Assembly (NCBI RefSeq): GCF_019599465.1
Contig: NZ_RKLR01000015.1
Span: forward strand, 1-64,000
DNA: 64,000 nucleotides
Reading direction: 5' to 3'
Source: Haloarcula rubra
Lineage (GTDB): Archaea > Halobacteriota > Halobacteria > Halobacteriales > Haloarculaceae
The position numbers were made by a program, and so were the translations under genes. This document shows, one piece after another, positions 24,340 to 32,985 of the stretch (within the stretch, counting starts at the first letter, position 1; each line of letters starts with the position of its first letter). Below the pieces are notes generated by a model, which saw nothing but the letters and a program-made list of their open reading frames with translations, did not search any database and was not told the origin of the DNA.

Positions 24340-26097
24340 ATGAGCACCTACACTTTGGCCTTCAAACCGGCAATCGGGCTGTACGGTCAACACGACCCAA
24401 GCGCAGCGCTTTTCGAGGATGGAGACCTCGTTTTCGCCGTCGAGGAGGAACGACTCTCGCGGGAGAAACACGCTGTCGACACCTTCCCGGAGCGCGCCAT
24501 CCGGGCAGCGCTCGATTACGCCAGCATCGACTTGCCGGCGGTAGACCGCGTGGTACTCCCGTACGACCCGTCGCTGCGGTCGAACATTCTCTCTCACTAC
24601 GTCCGCGACGCGGTTCGGGTGGACGGCCCATTGCGGAAGCTGACCGCGATAGAAAACGTCGTCAAGACGCAGCTAGAGAGTCGTTTCGCTCCGACGCGGC
24701 GCATCGAGTCGCGACTGGCAGATATCGGAACACCGGTACCGCCGATAGAGACCCGCTCGCATCACGCGTCTCACGCCGCGAGCGCGTTCCACCCGTCGGG
24801 GTTCGACGAGGCGCTCGTACTCACCGTCGACGCCAAAGGCGAGTACGACGCGACGGTCGTCTGGCACGGTGACGAGGACGGGCTGGAACGGGTCCGGACG
24901 TACGAGCACCCCAACAGCCTGGGGCTCTTCTTTGCCACCATTACGGAGTATCTGGGTTACCGTATGTTCAACGGCGAGGGGAAAGTAATGGGACTCGCAC
25001 CGTATGGCGAGGACAACCCCGACATCGAAGCCACGCTCCGCTCGCTCGTCGACACCGGCGTCGACTACGACGTGACTGAGCTCACCCGGCGCTGGGGCAC
25101 CGGATACGGCGTCAGACGGCTCGAAGACGCCTTCGGTCGGGACCGGAAAGACACTCCAGAAGAGTTCACGCAGTGGGAGCGAGATCTCGCACACACCGCA
25201 CAGAAACTCCTCGAGGAGACGGTGCTGGACATCGTTGAGCGACACGCCGAGGTGGCCGGAACCGCGAACCTCACCCTCGCTGGCGGCGTCGCGCTGAACT
25301 GTAAGCTGAACAAGCGCCTCCGGGAGTCGCCGACCGTCGACGAGATGTTCGTCCAGCCGGTCGCACACGACGCCGGACTGGCGCTCGGTGCGGGATTGCT
25401 CGACCAGCGGCCATCAGAGGTGCCGACGATGGAGACGGTCTACCACGGACCGTCGTACGACGCGGACGACATCCGGACCGTCCTCGAGACGAACAAGATA
25501 GCCTACAGCGAACCGGACGACGTTGAGCGCCACGTCGCCGAACGTCTCGCTGACGGCGCGCTGGTCGGCTGGTTCAACGGGCGCCTCGAACTCGGGCCGC
25601 GCGCGCTCGGCAACCGGAGCATTCTGGCCGACCCACGGAGTATCGACTCCCGAGACAGAGTGAACCGGTACGTCAAACACCGGGAGGAGTGGCGGCCCTT
25701 CGCGCCCTCGATGCTCGAAGGGGCGGTCGAGGAATACCTCGTCGACGGCGAACGGGCCCCGTTCATGATCTCGGCGTTCGACGTCAGGCCCGAGAAGCGC
25801 GACGAGATTCCGGGCGCCCTCCACCCTGCTGACGACACGACGCGGCCCCAAACTGTCAACGCCCGCCAGAACCCTCGGTATCACCGCCTCATCTCCGAGT
25901 TCGAGGCGCTCACCGGTGTCCCGGTCGTGTTGAACACCTCGTTCAACGACCACGCCGAACCGATCGTCAACACGCCCACGGAGGCGTTGAAAGACTTCTT
26001 TGGGATGGGACTGGACGTGCTGGTCCTGCAAGACATGGTCGTCACGAAAACGGACGCGGCTATCAAGCGCGAACCGCGCTCTGTCCAGTCACTCTAG
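24340..26097 (+). CDS. NodU/CmcH-family O-carbamoyltransferase
   Basis: 585-aa enzyme of full family length. The Kae1-like N-domain has HDPSAALFEDGDLVFAVEEE, the metal/nucleotide-binding HHASHAASAF, the VLTVDAKGEYDATV strand and NGEGKVMGLAPYGE. AGGVALNCKLNKRL completes it. The C-domain carries LELGPRALGNRSILADP, REEWRPFAPSML and VVLNTSFNDHAEPIVNTP. These enzymes transfer carbamoyl from carbamoyl phosphate to a hydroxyl, often on sugars or antibiotics. ATG 24340 is chosen over the long upstream frame because it follows the lipoprotein stop by 7 bp. The acceptor is unknown; no glycosyltransferase is nearby. Confidence 0.85.
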   Translation: MSTYTLAFKPAIGLYGQHDPSAALFEDGDLVFAVEEERLSREKHAVDTFPERAIRAALDYASIDLPAVDRVVLPYDPSLRSNILSHYVRDAVRVDGPLRKLTAIENVVKTQLESRFAPTRRIESRLADIGTPVPPIETRSHHASHAASAFHPSGFDEALVLTVDAKGEYDATVVWHGDEDGLERVRTYEHPNSLGLFFATITEYLGYRMFNGEGKVMGLAPYGEDNPDIEATLRSLVDTGVDYDVTELTRRWGTGYGVRRLEDAFGRDRKDTPEEFTQWERDLAHTAQKLLEETVLDIVERHAEVAGTANLTLAGGVALNCKLNKRLRESPTVDEMFVQPVAHDAGLALGAGLLDQRPSEVPTMETVYHGPSYDADDIRTVLETNKIAYSEPDDVERHVAERLADGALVGWFNGRLELGPRALGNRSILADPRSIDSRDRVNRYVKHREEWRPFAPSMLEGAVEEYLVDGERAPFMISAFDVRPEKRDEIPGALHPADDTTRPQTVNARQNPRYHRLISEFEALTGVPVVLNTSFNDHAEPIVNTPTEALKDFFGMGLDVLVLQDMVVTKTDAAIKREPRSVQSL

Positions 26098-27461
26098 ACC
26101 GGTACGTCGTCGAACGCGTACTCGACGACCTTGTTCAGCGTCGGATGGGCGTGGATGGTGTCGGTGATGTCCGAGACGTGTCCCGACCCGGCCCGCATCG
26201 CCACGACAGCCTCGTGAATCATTGTCGTCGCCTCGTAACCAAGCGCGTGGACGCCCAGAATCTCGCCGTCGGGAGCGGCCAGTACTTTCACGAACCCGTC
26301 GTCGAGTTTCTTCGCACGGCCCATGGGCGTGTCCGGCAGGTCCGCTCGGCCGACGATGTACTCGCTGTCGGCGTCCTGCAGGTCTCGCTCCGTCTCGCCG
26401 ACGCCGGCCATCTGGGGTTCGGTGAAGATGGCGTGGGGCATCGCAGTGAAGTCGGCCACCCTGTCACCGTCGTGGACCACGTTCTCGATGGTGACCTGCG
26501 TCTCGTAGTCACCGGAGTGTTTGAACATCGCGTTGTCCGCGATGTCGCCCTGCGCCCAGACCCCATCGGCCGACGTCTCCAGCCTGCCGTTCGTGATGAT
26601 GAATCCGTTGTCGTCGGTCTCGATGCCCGAAGCCTCGACGTCAAGCGTATCGGTGTTGGGACGGCGACCCAGCGCCACCAGCAGGTCCTCACCGGACACA
26701 GCGACAGTCTCTCCATCCTCGGTCTCGGCGTGGACGGTCACGCTGTCCCCGTCGCTCTCGACGCCGGTCGCACGGTGGCCGGTGTAGACCTCGTGGCGCT
26801 CGCCGGCGATATCTGTGAACGTCTCCGCCACGTCCGGGTCCTCTCGAGGGACCAGCGTCTCCATCATTTCGACGATAGTCACGTCGGTACCCAGCGACTC
26901 GAAAAAGTACCCCAGCTCGACGGCGATGTACCCTCCACCCAGAATCACGAGTGAATCGGGCTGGTCCCGGCGGTAGAGCGCGTCCTGGCTGGTCATGTAC
27001 TCGACGTCCTCAAGTCCGTCGATAGGGGGGACCAGCGGCCTGCTTCCGGCGGCGACGACGACCCTGTCGGCGCTAACGCGCTCGCCGTCGACCGCCACGG
27101 TCCGTTCGTCGACGAAGGTCGCTTCGTGCTTGTACAACGTCAGATGCTCTTTCTGACGGTAGCTGTCTTCCATCCCCTCGGCCAGCGGAGAGAGCGTCTC
27201 GTCCATGTCGTCGACGATGGCCTCGTAGTCGACGTCGTCCAGTGAGGCTTCGACGAAGAACTTCTCGGCGTCTCTGACGTGATTCGCGGCCGTCGCCGCC
27301 TGTATGAGCATCTTCGACGGGTTACACCCACGGTTCAGACAGGTTCCCCCGAGCGGGCCGGGTTCGACTAGCGCCGTTTCCAGTCCCGCGTCGGCGGCCG
27401 CCGCCGCGACGTTGTTGCCAGTCCCACCGCCGATGACGAGAACATCGTAGTGGTCCGTCAT
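26094..27461 (-). CDS. Dihydrolipoamide dehydrogenase-like flavoprotein (class I disulfide reductase)
   Basis: 455-aa FAD-disulfide oxidoreductase. FAD motif VLVIGGGTGNNVAAAAAD; redox CLNRGC (Cys41/Cys46) in GGTCLNRGCNPSKML; NAD motif VILGGGYIAVELGYFFE; second FAD segment GVWAQGDIAD; C-terminal catalytic His-Glu region IHAHPTLNKVVEYA. No C-terminal Cys pair, so it is not MerA. Candidates are dihydrolipoamide, mycothione or bis-gamma-glutamylcystine reductase; the last has been shown for a related Halobacterium protein. The HxlR gene overlaps its start by 4 nt; the carbamoyltransferase converges with a 4-nt overlap. Confidence 0.8.
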   Translation of the reverse strand: MTDHYDVLVIGGGTGNNVAAAAADAGLETALVEPGPLGGTCLNRGCNPSKMLIQAATAANHVRDAEKFFVEASLDDVDYEAIVDDMDETLSPLAEGMEDSYRQKEHLTLYKHEATFVDERTVAVDGERVSADRVVVAAGSRPLVPPIDGLEDVEYMTSQDALYRRDQPDSLVILGGGYIAVELGYFFESLGTDVTIVEMMETLVPREDPDVAETFTDIAGERHEVYTGHRATGVESDGDSVTVHAETEDGETVAVSGEDLLVALGRRPNTDTLDVEASGIETDDNGFIITNGRLETSADGVWAQGDIADNAMFKHSGDYETQVTIENVVHDGDRVADFTAMPHAIFTEPQMAGVGETERDLQDADSEYIVGRADLPDTPMGRAKKLDDGFVKVLAAPDGEILGVHALGYEATTMIHEAVVAMRAGSGHVSDITDTIHAHPTLNKVVEYAFDDVPV

Positions 27462-27841
27462 CGGTCACCCTCCACGAGCCCGTGTTCGGTGTCCCAGTGT
27501 ACGATGGCGTCGACGACTGGCTCAAGACCGCTCCCACGCTCGGTCAACGAATACTCGACGCGAACCGGTTGGTCGCTGACGATGTCCCGGCTGACCAGCC
27601 CCTGGTCTTCGAGTGACGAGAGACTCTCGGAGAGCATCTTCGAGGAGACACCGTCGAGGTGGTTTTTCAGGCTGCTGAACCCCATCGGACCGTCCGCCAG
27701 CAGGTAGTAGACGATTCGGAGATGCCACTTGCGGCCGAGGACCTCGTGGGCGGCCCCGAACGCCGAGTCCGGGTCGGAAAAGTGCCTTCTGTCGGTCGTC
27801 TCGATTCGGTTCCACGTGGCGGTCGGCGATTCGGAACTCAT
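27458..27841 (-). CDS. HxlR-family regulator
   Basis: 127-aa winged-helix protein. Helix region AAHEVLGRKWHLRIVYYLLA, LDGVSSKMLSESLSSLEDQG, wing VRVEYSLTERGSGLEPVVDA. No N-terminal Cys pair, unlike the copies at 15059 and 56230. It is upstream of and overlaps the disulfide-reductase gene by 4 nt (ATGA-type), so the two are co-transcribed and this is the likely autoregulator of the pair. Confidence 0.8.
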   Translation of the reverse strand: MSSESPTATWNRIETTDRRHFSDPDSAFGAAHEVLGRKWHLRIVYYLLADGPMGFSSLKNHLDGVSSKMLSESLSSLEDQGLVSRDIVSDQPVRVEYSLTERGSGLEPVVDAIVHWDTEHGLVEGDR

Positions 27842-27942
27842 AGTCTATCCGAACAGTAAACCGGAACGGTTCTTAGTCCACTCCGGATACACACCACGAC
27901 CTCAGATCTCCGATAGATTTTTATACCCGGGTCGACGCCGAA

Positions 27943-28557
27943 TTACTCGTCAGTCTTATTGTCCGAGAACCGCTCCCAGAACACCGTGTCGAGTCCCTCA
28001 TCGTAGTCCTCGTTCTGATAATCTGCTTTCGTGAGGTTGGCCTCCTCAATGAGGCTGGCGGCTTCGCCGGCCCACGTATAGAACCCCACGAGCGTCTCTT
28101 CGCGCATCTCCTCAAGGTCGATAGAGTGGTAGACGTTGACGTATCCCCCCGTTTCACGGTTCAATTGCGTCTTTTCGAGAAGGCCGAACTCAACGAGTTC
28201 GTTGAGATACATTCTGACAGTCCCCTCTTCGTAATCGAGTCGATCGGCCAATTCGCCCGGTGACAGGGGCCCGTCGCCGATGACGCACAGACAGATGTCC
28301 AGTCCCGGTTTGGGGAGCCCGAAGGCGTCGAGTAACACCTGTCGCACGTCTGGCGGCCGGATGTCGAGACGAGACTCCGTGACTCGCTCCATCGTCTCAC
28401 CGTGGCAGGTCATTCCGCCGTCGCAATCTTGCATCGTGAGAACGACGTTGTTGCAGTCCACACAGCGGTAGATTGCGTACTCGCGGTCGCGCAGGTCTAC
28501 TTCGCGTCGGCTGTTGTCGTCGCCAGATCCCCAATCCGGGGTCTCGTTTTCACTCAT
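27943..28557 (-). CDS. Zinc-ribbon plus winged-helix (TrmB-like) regulator
   Basis: 204 aa from ATG 28557. An N-terminal metal ribbon is YRCVDCNNVVLTMQDCDGG followed by TCHGE, with Cys pairs spaced as in a zinc knuckle. Then comes a winged helix: LLDAFGLPKPGLDICLCVIG, LSPGELADRLDYEEGTVRMY, LNELVEFGLLEKTQLN. The C-terminus has aromatic-rich helices (VGFYTWAGEAASLIEEANLT). The ribbon likely senses or stabilises. It is the first gene of a run of regulators and has its own promoter space on both sides. Confidence 0.7.
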   Translation of the reverse strand: MSENETPDWGSGDDNSRREVDLRDREYAIYRCVDCNNVVLTMQDCDGGMTCHGETMERVTESRLDIRPPDVRQVLLDAFGLPKPGLDICLCVIGDGPLSPGELADRLDYEEGTVRMYLNELVEFGLLEKTQLNRETGGYVNVYHSIDLEEMREETLVGFYTWAGEAASLIEEANLTKADYQNEDYDEGLDTVFWERFSDNKTDE

Positions 28558-28627
28558 AATTCGATGTTCCCCCTCCGGGGCAGTATCGTATCGTTCCACC
28601 ACTACCGTAATGAAAGTTATAGTCGGC

Positions 28628-28885
28628 TCACTCGTCGACGACGTCGACGACTACGTTCTCCAGTTCGATATCCAGTTCGAGGAACTGTCGCCCCGTTACC
28701 GTCGGTCGGACGCCGCTCTCGGTCCATTCTACGAACTCGGACCGGCAGAGCGTATTCAGAACGGGTGTCACGCGGTCGGGCGTCGTTTCGGCCGCCTCCG
28801 CGATGGTGTGGGTAGACACAGGCCGGTCGGTACTCTTGTAGATGTCGGACACCACTTCGAGGATACCATCCGGAGACATAGTCAT
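28628..28885 (-). CDS. Small winged-helix protein
   Basis: About 85 aa. DGILEVVSDIYKSTDRPVST, HTIAEAAETTPDRVTPVLNT and ESGVRPTVTGRQFLELDI form a MarR/PhiH1-like winged helix. The start is uncertain (ATG 28885 or 28879); the longer frame to 28930 is unlikely. It precedes the 27943 gene in the same orientation by about 70 bp and may form an operon with it. Target unknown. Confidence 0.6.
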   Translation of the reverse strand: MTMSPDGILEVVSDIYKSTDRPVSTHTIAEAAETTPDRVTPVLNTLCRSEFVEWTESGVRPTVTGRQFLELDIELENVVVDVVDE

Positions 28886-28930
28886 TTTGAGCACCAGTCG
28901 GTACGTGGAGATAGACCCAAGCCCGTTCAA

Positions 28931-29357
28931 ATAGATTGCTTACGCGACCGATACGGCCTTACGCCGAGTACACCAGACGGCATCCGAGGGGTCCGACCGA
29001 CCAGAGCAGTTCCCGACCGCACATTGGAACCGACTAGGGATCCGCTCCAGTGTCCACCGCCCTCACTCAACCGACGACTTCGGGAAACTGATCGTTGATG
29101 GGTGTGTCCACTTTCGAAGAGGGGTGTCCTAACCCGCAGGTAGTAGCATTTCCGGGTTGTAATTTCGTTTCTATCGATATCAGCGTATATCTATTCGCTA
29201 TCCACCGACTGTACGTTTATATCTCCGTATTACAGTGTCCGAAGTTCCATGTGTGTAGGCATATGGTGGTGACGTAACGGTATTACCGCTACGTTCGGGA
29301 CCAATTAAATGTACCCAGAACGTAGCTACGACTACACCCGAAAATCGGTTGAGAACG
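28931..29357. other. Intergenic stretch, no gene supported
   Basis: 427 bp between a minus-strand and a plus-strand gene. No frame resembles a coding sequence. A GTAACGGTATTACCG segment at about 29276-29290 contains a CGGTA-T-TACCG palindrome and may belong to the promoter of the 59-aa gene. Confidence 0.5.
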
Positions 29358-29537
29358 ATGTCAACGAAAACCAGCGACTCCACCGACCGACTCCCGACGG
29401 CAGGTCCAGATACGGGAACGTTCGACCGTTACAAGGCCGTGATTACGGACGACGGCGAGTTCCTCATCTACGACGTCGAATCAGAGGACGCGTGGATTCA
29501 ATCACAGGTGGCGGTAAAACTGGAGACGTATCGATAG
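29358..29537 (+). CDS. Small conserved haloarchaeal protein (59 aa), paralogue of 18502 gene
   Basis: 59 aa beginning MSTKTSDSTDRLPTAGPDTG and ending SEDAWIQSQVAVKLETYR. It shares its plan with the 58-aa protein at 18502, including the D-AWI/VQ stretch and the L-(D/E)-T-(W/Y)-R end. Start ATG 29358 is fixed by that match. Function unknown. It stands alone upstream of a secreted protein gene. Confidence 0.7.
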   Translation: MSTKTSDSTDRLPTAGPDTGTFDRYKAVITDDGEFLIYDVESEDAWIQSQVAVKLETYR

Positions 29538-29786
29538 TGGACGAGATGAACGTGTGCGCTGACTGGCCCTTGAACGACGTGGGCGCCGCTACCAGATCGG
29601 TCACCACCCAGCCAGTCAGTTACCGCGTGAAAACAGTCTTTCCGTCGAAAATCCGCCTACGACACAGTTACTGAATAGTTATATTAACCGAGAGAAAACT
29701 GTGAACAGCGGCAACAGTGACACACCGAGTGGTCGTGACCCCGCGAGAACTGGGCTGAGACCACACCAGTCACGAACTCGAAACCC

Positions 29787-30749
29787 ATGCGCAAAATTTC
29801 ACGACGGACGGTCATCGGACGATTCGGGGCGGCTATCGTAGGCATCGCGAGTGTCGGCACCGGCGCGGGGCGTTCGACCGACGACGTACACGACGCCCTC
29901 GAAGAACTCTACGAGTCGTTCGTGGACCTCGAAGCAGAGGTAGAGAGCACGGTGAACGTACTCGACGAAATGGACGTCGACCGGGATTTTAATCCCACCG
30001 AGCTACCGGACTTCGATGACGAACTCGGAAGCCCCGGTTTCGACGGGTTTTCTGAAGACCCGGATTTTGACGGCGAGGGGCCGTCTCCGGACTTCGACGG
30101 CGGAGACGACACGCCGGGTCTCGACGACGTTGACGACGACCTCGTCATTAACGGCGTCCCAGTCGGGCAGATGGAGTCGCTGGACCAGGTCAACGAGTCG
30201 GTGCTCTCTCAGTTTGACGGCAGAGTCATTGTCAACGGTGTGCCCCTCGGACGGGCGAGCGAAGCCCACACTGGGACGGCGAACGATTCGGCCACGACTG
30301 CAGGTGCAGACGTCAGCGGTGGGACGACCAACAGCACCGCAAATGGGGCTTCCAATAGCAGCGAACAGGTTGTCGCCGACGGTGTTGGAGGCGACATCTC
30401 GGGGAACCCCACTGGCAGTCGCCAGAGCGATAGCGACGAGCAAACGGTGGCCATCGAACGGATTCGAGCCCGGACGGCCCTCGCCGACGTTCGCGAGGAG
30501 GTCGCCGAGGTCGCGACTGTCCTTGACGAAATCAGGACCAGCCAGTACACTATCGTACGACAAGAGAGTCAGCGGGCCCACGCACTGCTCGACGATGTTC
30601 AGAAGGCCGTCGACACGACCGAGCGACGACTCGGGGCTAACCGAAGCGGTCTCGTCGAACCGATGAAACGAGTGGCGAACCAGCTAAACGAACGCATCGA
30701 TCATCTCGAAGAGCTACTGGGCGACTTCGACGACGGGTTCGGGCCTTGA
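29787..30749 (+). CDS. Tat-exported acidic protein with INGVP repeats and coiled coil
   Basis: 320 aa. Signal SRRTVIGRFGAAIVGIASVG is Tat-type without a lipobox Cys. Next comes an Asp/Phe/Gly/Pro-rich tract with PDFDG-type repeats (residues ~70-115) and two short repeats LVINGVPVG and VIVNGVPLG about 34 residues apart. A Ser/Thr/Asn linker follows, and a C-terminal helical coiled coil (TALADVREEVAEVATVLDEI, then the final 60 residues). No membrane anchor. It may be a surface adhesin or scaffold; nothing recognisable in function. Confidence 0.65.
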   Translation: MRKISRRTVIGRFGAAIVGIASVGTGAGRSTDDVHDALEELYESFVDLEAEVESTVNVLDEMDVDRDFNPTELPDFDDELGSPGFDGFSEDPDFDGEGPSPDFDGGDDTPGLDDVDDDLVINGVPVGQMESLDQVNESVLSQFDGRVIVNGVPLGRASEAHTGTANDSATTAGADVSGGTTNSTANGASNSSEQVVADGVGGDISGNPTGSRQSDSDEQTVAIERIRARTALADVREEVAEVATVLDEIRTSQYTIVRQESQRAHALLDDVQKAVDTTERRLGANRSGLVEPMKRVANQLNERIDHLEELLGDFDDGFGP

Positions 30750-30905
30750 GCACTCGAGTCCGAGCCAAGTCCCTACCCCTGCCGGTTAACCGTCTCTTGT
30801 TCGACTAATGACCGGGGTTCGGTGTCGAAAAATCACGACCATGAGACGAGAGCCGTCAGCGAGGACGTCTCGGTTCGAGAGTAGTATTGCCGGACGACCG
30901 AATCC

Positions 30906-31325
30906 TCAGGACTGTTCGCCTCGTTCTGCCGGGTCCGTTCGGAATTCGGGGTCAGTCTCGTTGAATTCGGTCCGGAAGTCGGAGTCGATATCTTCGTCGA
31001 ACTCGACGTCGAAATCCGGGTCTACCTGCTCACCGCTCGCGACAGTCTCGTTGGAGTCGCTGTCCATCGTCGGTTGGTACTCCCACTCGTCGCCGTTGCA
31101 CGGACTAGATGCCCCGGTCATACAGATACCGAACTCGTCGGACTCCCGCTCGACGGCCGACGATTCGTTTCGAAACTGCGGCGGATCTCCCGGGTCAGTC
31201 GGTGCCTCGCCGGGAAACGCAAGCGACCGTGCACTCACCGTGCCCATCACGGAAGCGCCTATTATCAGTATCGCGATAGTGACTGCCGCTGATTGAACGA
31301 TTATCCGAGTTTGTTTGTCTCGCAT
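30906..31325 (-). CDS. Secreted or membrane-anchored acidic small protein
   Basis: 139 aa from ATG 31325. The N-terminal hydrophobic segment IIVQSAAVTIAILIIGASVM acts as a signal or anchor. The mature part is strongly acidic, has two Cys in GICMTGASSPCNGDEWEY, and ends in repeats VDPDFDVEFDEDIDSDFRTE and FNETDPEFRTD. It faces the outside. The repeats resemble, but do not match, the Asp/Glu-repeat family at 48.9-61.7 kb. It converges on the 29787 gene, another acidic exported protein. Confidence 0.6.
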   Translation of the reverse strand: MRDKQTRIIVQSAAVTIAILIIGASVMGTVSARSLAFPGEAPTDPGDPPQFRNESSAVERESDEFGICMTGASSPCNGDEWEYQPTMDSDSNETVASGEQVDPDFDVEFDEDIDSDFRTEFNETDPEFRTDPAERGEQS

Positions 31326-31355
31326 CATGCTGGAAACCGTGCGCACGTACCACAA

Positions 31356-32000
31356 AGGAGGTTCAGTATCAAATACCTAATACAACTGCCAGGTAACGTG
31401 GTATCTCGATAGTCAGCCACGGTAGCAAGTTCAAAGCGTTAGGATGATATCACGGGCGACCGAGACTCAGATGTCGTCACTCATCGTCTTCCGCGTCGAA
31501 AAAAAAAGCCGCGATGGCACACACGTTTTAGCCGGAGCGTGGTTGGGGGAATAGGGATGACAGTGTCGTTATGAGCACACCCGTCGGCGAGGGTAGGGGG
31601 ATCCGACATTTGGGACGTTCGTGCGTACCATCTGTCTGTTGGACGATGAGATATTTTATTGTTTTGTACCGAAGAGTAATCGGGTTACCGATAGATCAGA
31701 ACGCCACAACGAGGGATGGTTGGTTCGGTGGGGAGATCCCATTGAGACCCGGGGCTACGATCTTTGGGCTCGGTACGCCTATGTGCTAAGGTGTGCTCTT
31801 TTTATCAGTCCCCCTCAACAATTCATGTTGATTACGTATGGATAGTGGACAAATCACGCACATGCGGGCTAACGCTGTGCGGCACGAATTGAACGGTGAA
31901 CTTGACGAGACCGGTCAACGAACGCGACCCGATGTCTCCCATAGCCTGACGGTCGGGGGCCTACTTCAAAAAGGAGAGGCTGGAATTAAAACCCGAAGCG
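31356..32000. other. Long intergenic stretch, no gene supported
   Basis: 645 bp. Short frames exist (31621-31845 and a 59-codon one at about 31839-32018), but neither has recognisable features. The AT-rich part from 31640 to 31850 may be horizontally acquired or a decayed gene. Nothing definite seen. Confidence 0.4.
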
Positions 32001-32513
32001 ATGGTCAACTTCGGTGACTACGACACGCTGTCCGTGACGGTCTGGCTGCGCCGAGCAGCGTCTACTACCAGCGATCGGTCAGAACTTCTGGCCCGCCTCA
32101 GGGAGCTGGAACGTGATGGGGTCATCCAGGACCTTTCGGTGAACAACTGGAGCAAACAGATCGAATGTGATCCGGAGTACCGAGTGCACGGGTCCAACGA
32201 GGAGATACGGCACAGACTCGCGGAGTTTCAGGACTGGGCCGATGAAGAGGGTCACGAGCTAGAACCCGCGTTTCGGTGGTGTGAGACGACATCGCTAGCC
32301 ACGGACGAAACGAAGGAAGTGGTCACCCTCCCCGTGACGTGTATCGAAGTACGTGGTGACGGCGAGTTGCTGGCGGTGTTTCCCTGTACGAGCGACGGAA
32401 ATACGAACAGCGTCGCTGACTGTGTCACCGGGCTAGAGAAACTCGCGGCCCATGCAGACGACTCCGTCGCGGAGCAAGCGGAGTCGACAGGCCGTCCCCC
32501 CTCAGGCAGGTGA
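32001..32513 (+). CDS. Haloarchaeal HTH-domain protein (paralogue of 11816 gene)
   Basis: 170 aa. SELLARLRELERDGVIQDLS followed by a cysteine-containing beta segment (NWSKQIECDPEYRVHG), helical RHRLAEFQDWADEEGHELEP, and a C-terminal LPVTCIEVRGDGELLAVFPC. The protein at 11816 has the same order of segments. A DNA-binding role is inferred from the N-terminal helices only. It is convergent with the symporter remnant, 1 bp apart. Confidence 0.55.
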   Translation: MVNFGDYDTLSVTVWLRRAASTTSDRSELLARLRELERDGVIQDLSVNNWSKQIECDPEYRVHGSNEEIRHRLAEFQDWADEEGHELEPAFRWCETTSLATDETKEVVTLPVTCIEVRGDGELLAVFPCTSDGNTNSVADCVTGLEKLAAHADDSVAEQAESTGRPPSGR

Positions 32514-32514
32514 T

Positions 32515-32985
32515 TTACCGGCGGTCAGTTGCATCCTCCCCGACGTCGAAAAACGACGAGAGTGACCGCAGCGAAGGGGGAGAAGTCACGAACGAGACAG
32601 CGACGAAGGCGAGGAGACTTGCCAGGACTCCGGGAACCACCGGGTCACCGACTAGCGCGTCCGCTCTTGCCGGGACGAAACTGTAGATGTTGGTGGCAGC
32701 GTGCCAGACGACGACAGTCGAGAAGCCGACTGTCATACCCACGATGCCACCCTGCGTCGTCGCTCGTTTCCAGTGCAGTCCGAGGAGAAACGGGACGGCG
32801 AACGTGCCGCCCATCAGTGAGGCCTGTAGGATGGCGATGAACTGGACGAGTCAACCGACGAGTTCGCGGTTCAAGGCGGGTACGGCCGGGGCTGTGCCCG
32901 TGAGAAGGACGGCCAGTCGGTTCACGATGAGCTTCTGGCGTTCCGTCGCGGACTGATGGACTAGCTCCCCGTGACACTCGCCGCG
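32515..32985 (-). pseudogene. Sodium:solute symporter (SSS family), C-terminal remnant with nonsense codon
   Basis: The frame encodes SATERQKLIVNRLAVLLTG, PAVPALNRELVG, then a TGA, then LVQFIAILQASLMGGTFAVP and FLLGLHWKRATTQGGIVGMT, with a natural C-terminus. This is the last third of an SSS-type transporter (about 10 helices missing). The TGA lies at about 32852, within a helix that continues in frame. N-terminal truncation and the internal stop make it non-functional. Confidence 0.75.

Noticed and set aside
31621-31845. 75-codon ORF with GWLVRWGDPIETRGYDLWAR
   Set aside because: A fragment looks protein-like but the rest does not; no start context or family, so left as a gap.
31839-32018. 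59-codon ORF overlapping the 32001 gene start
   Set aside because: It runs into the better supported HTH gene and has no recognisable features.
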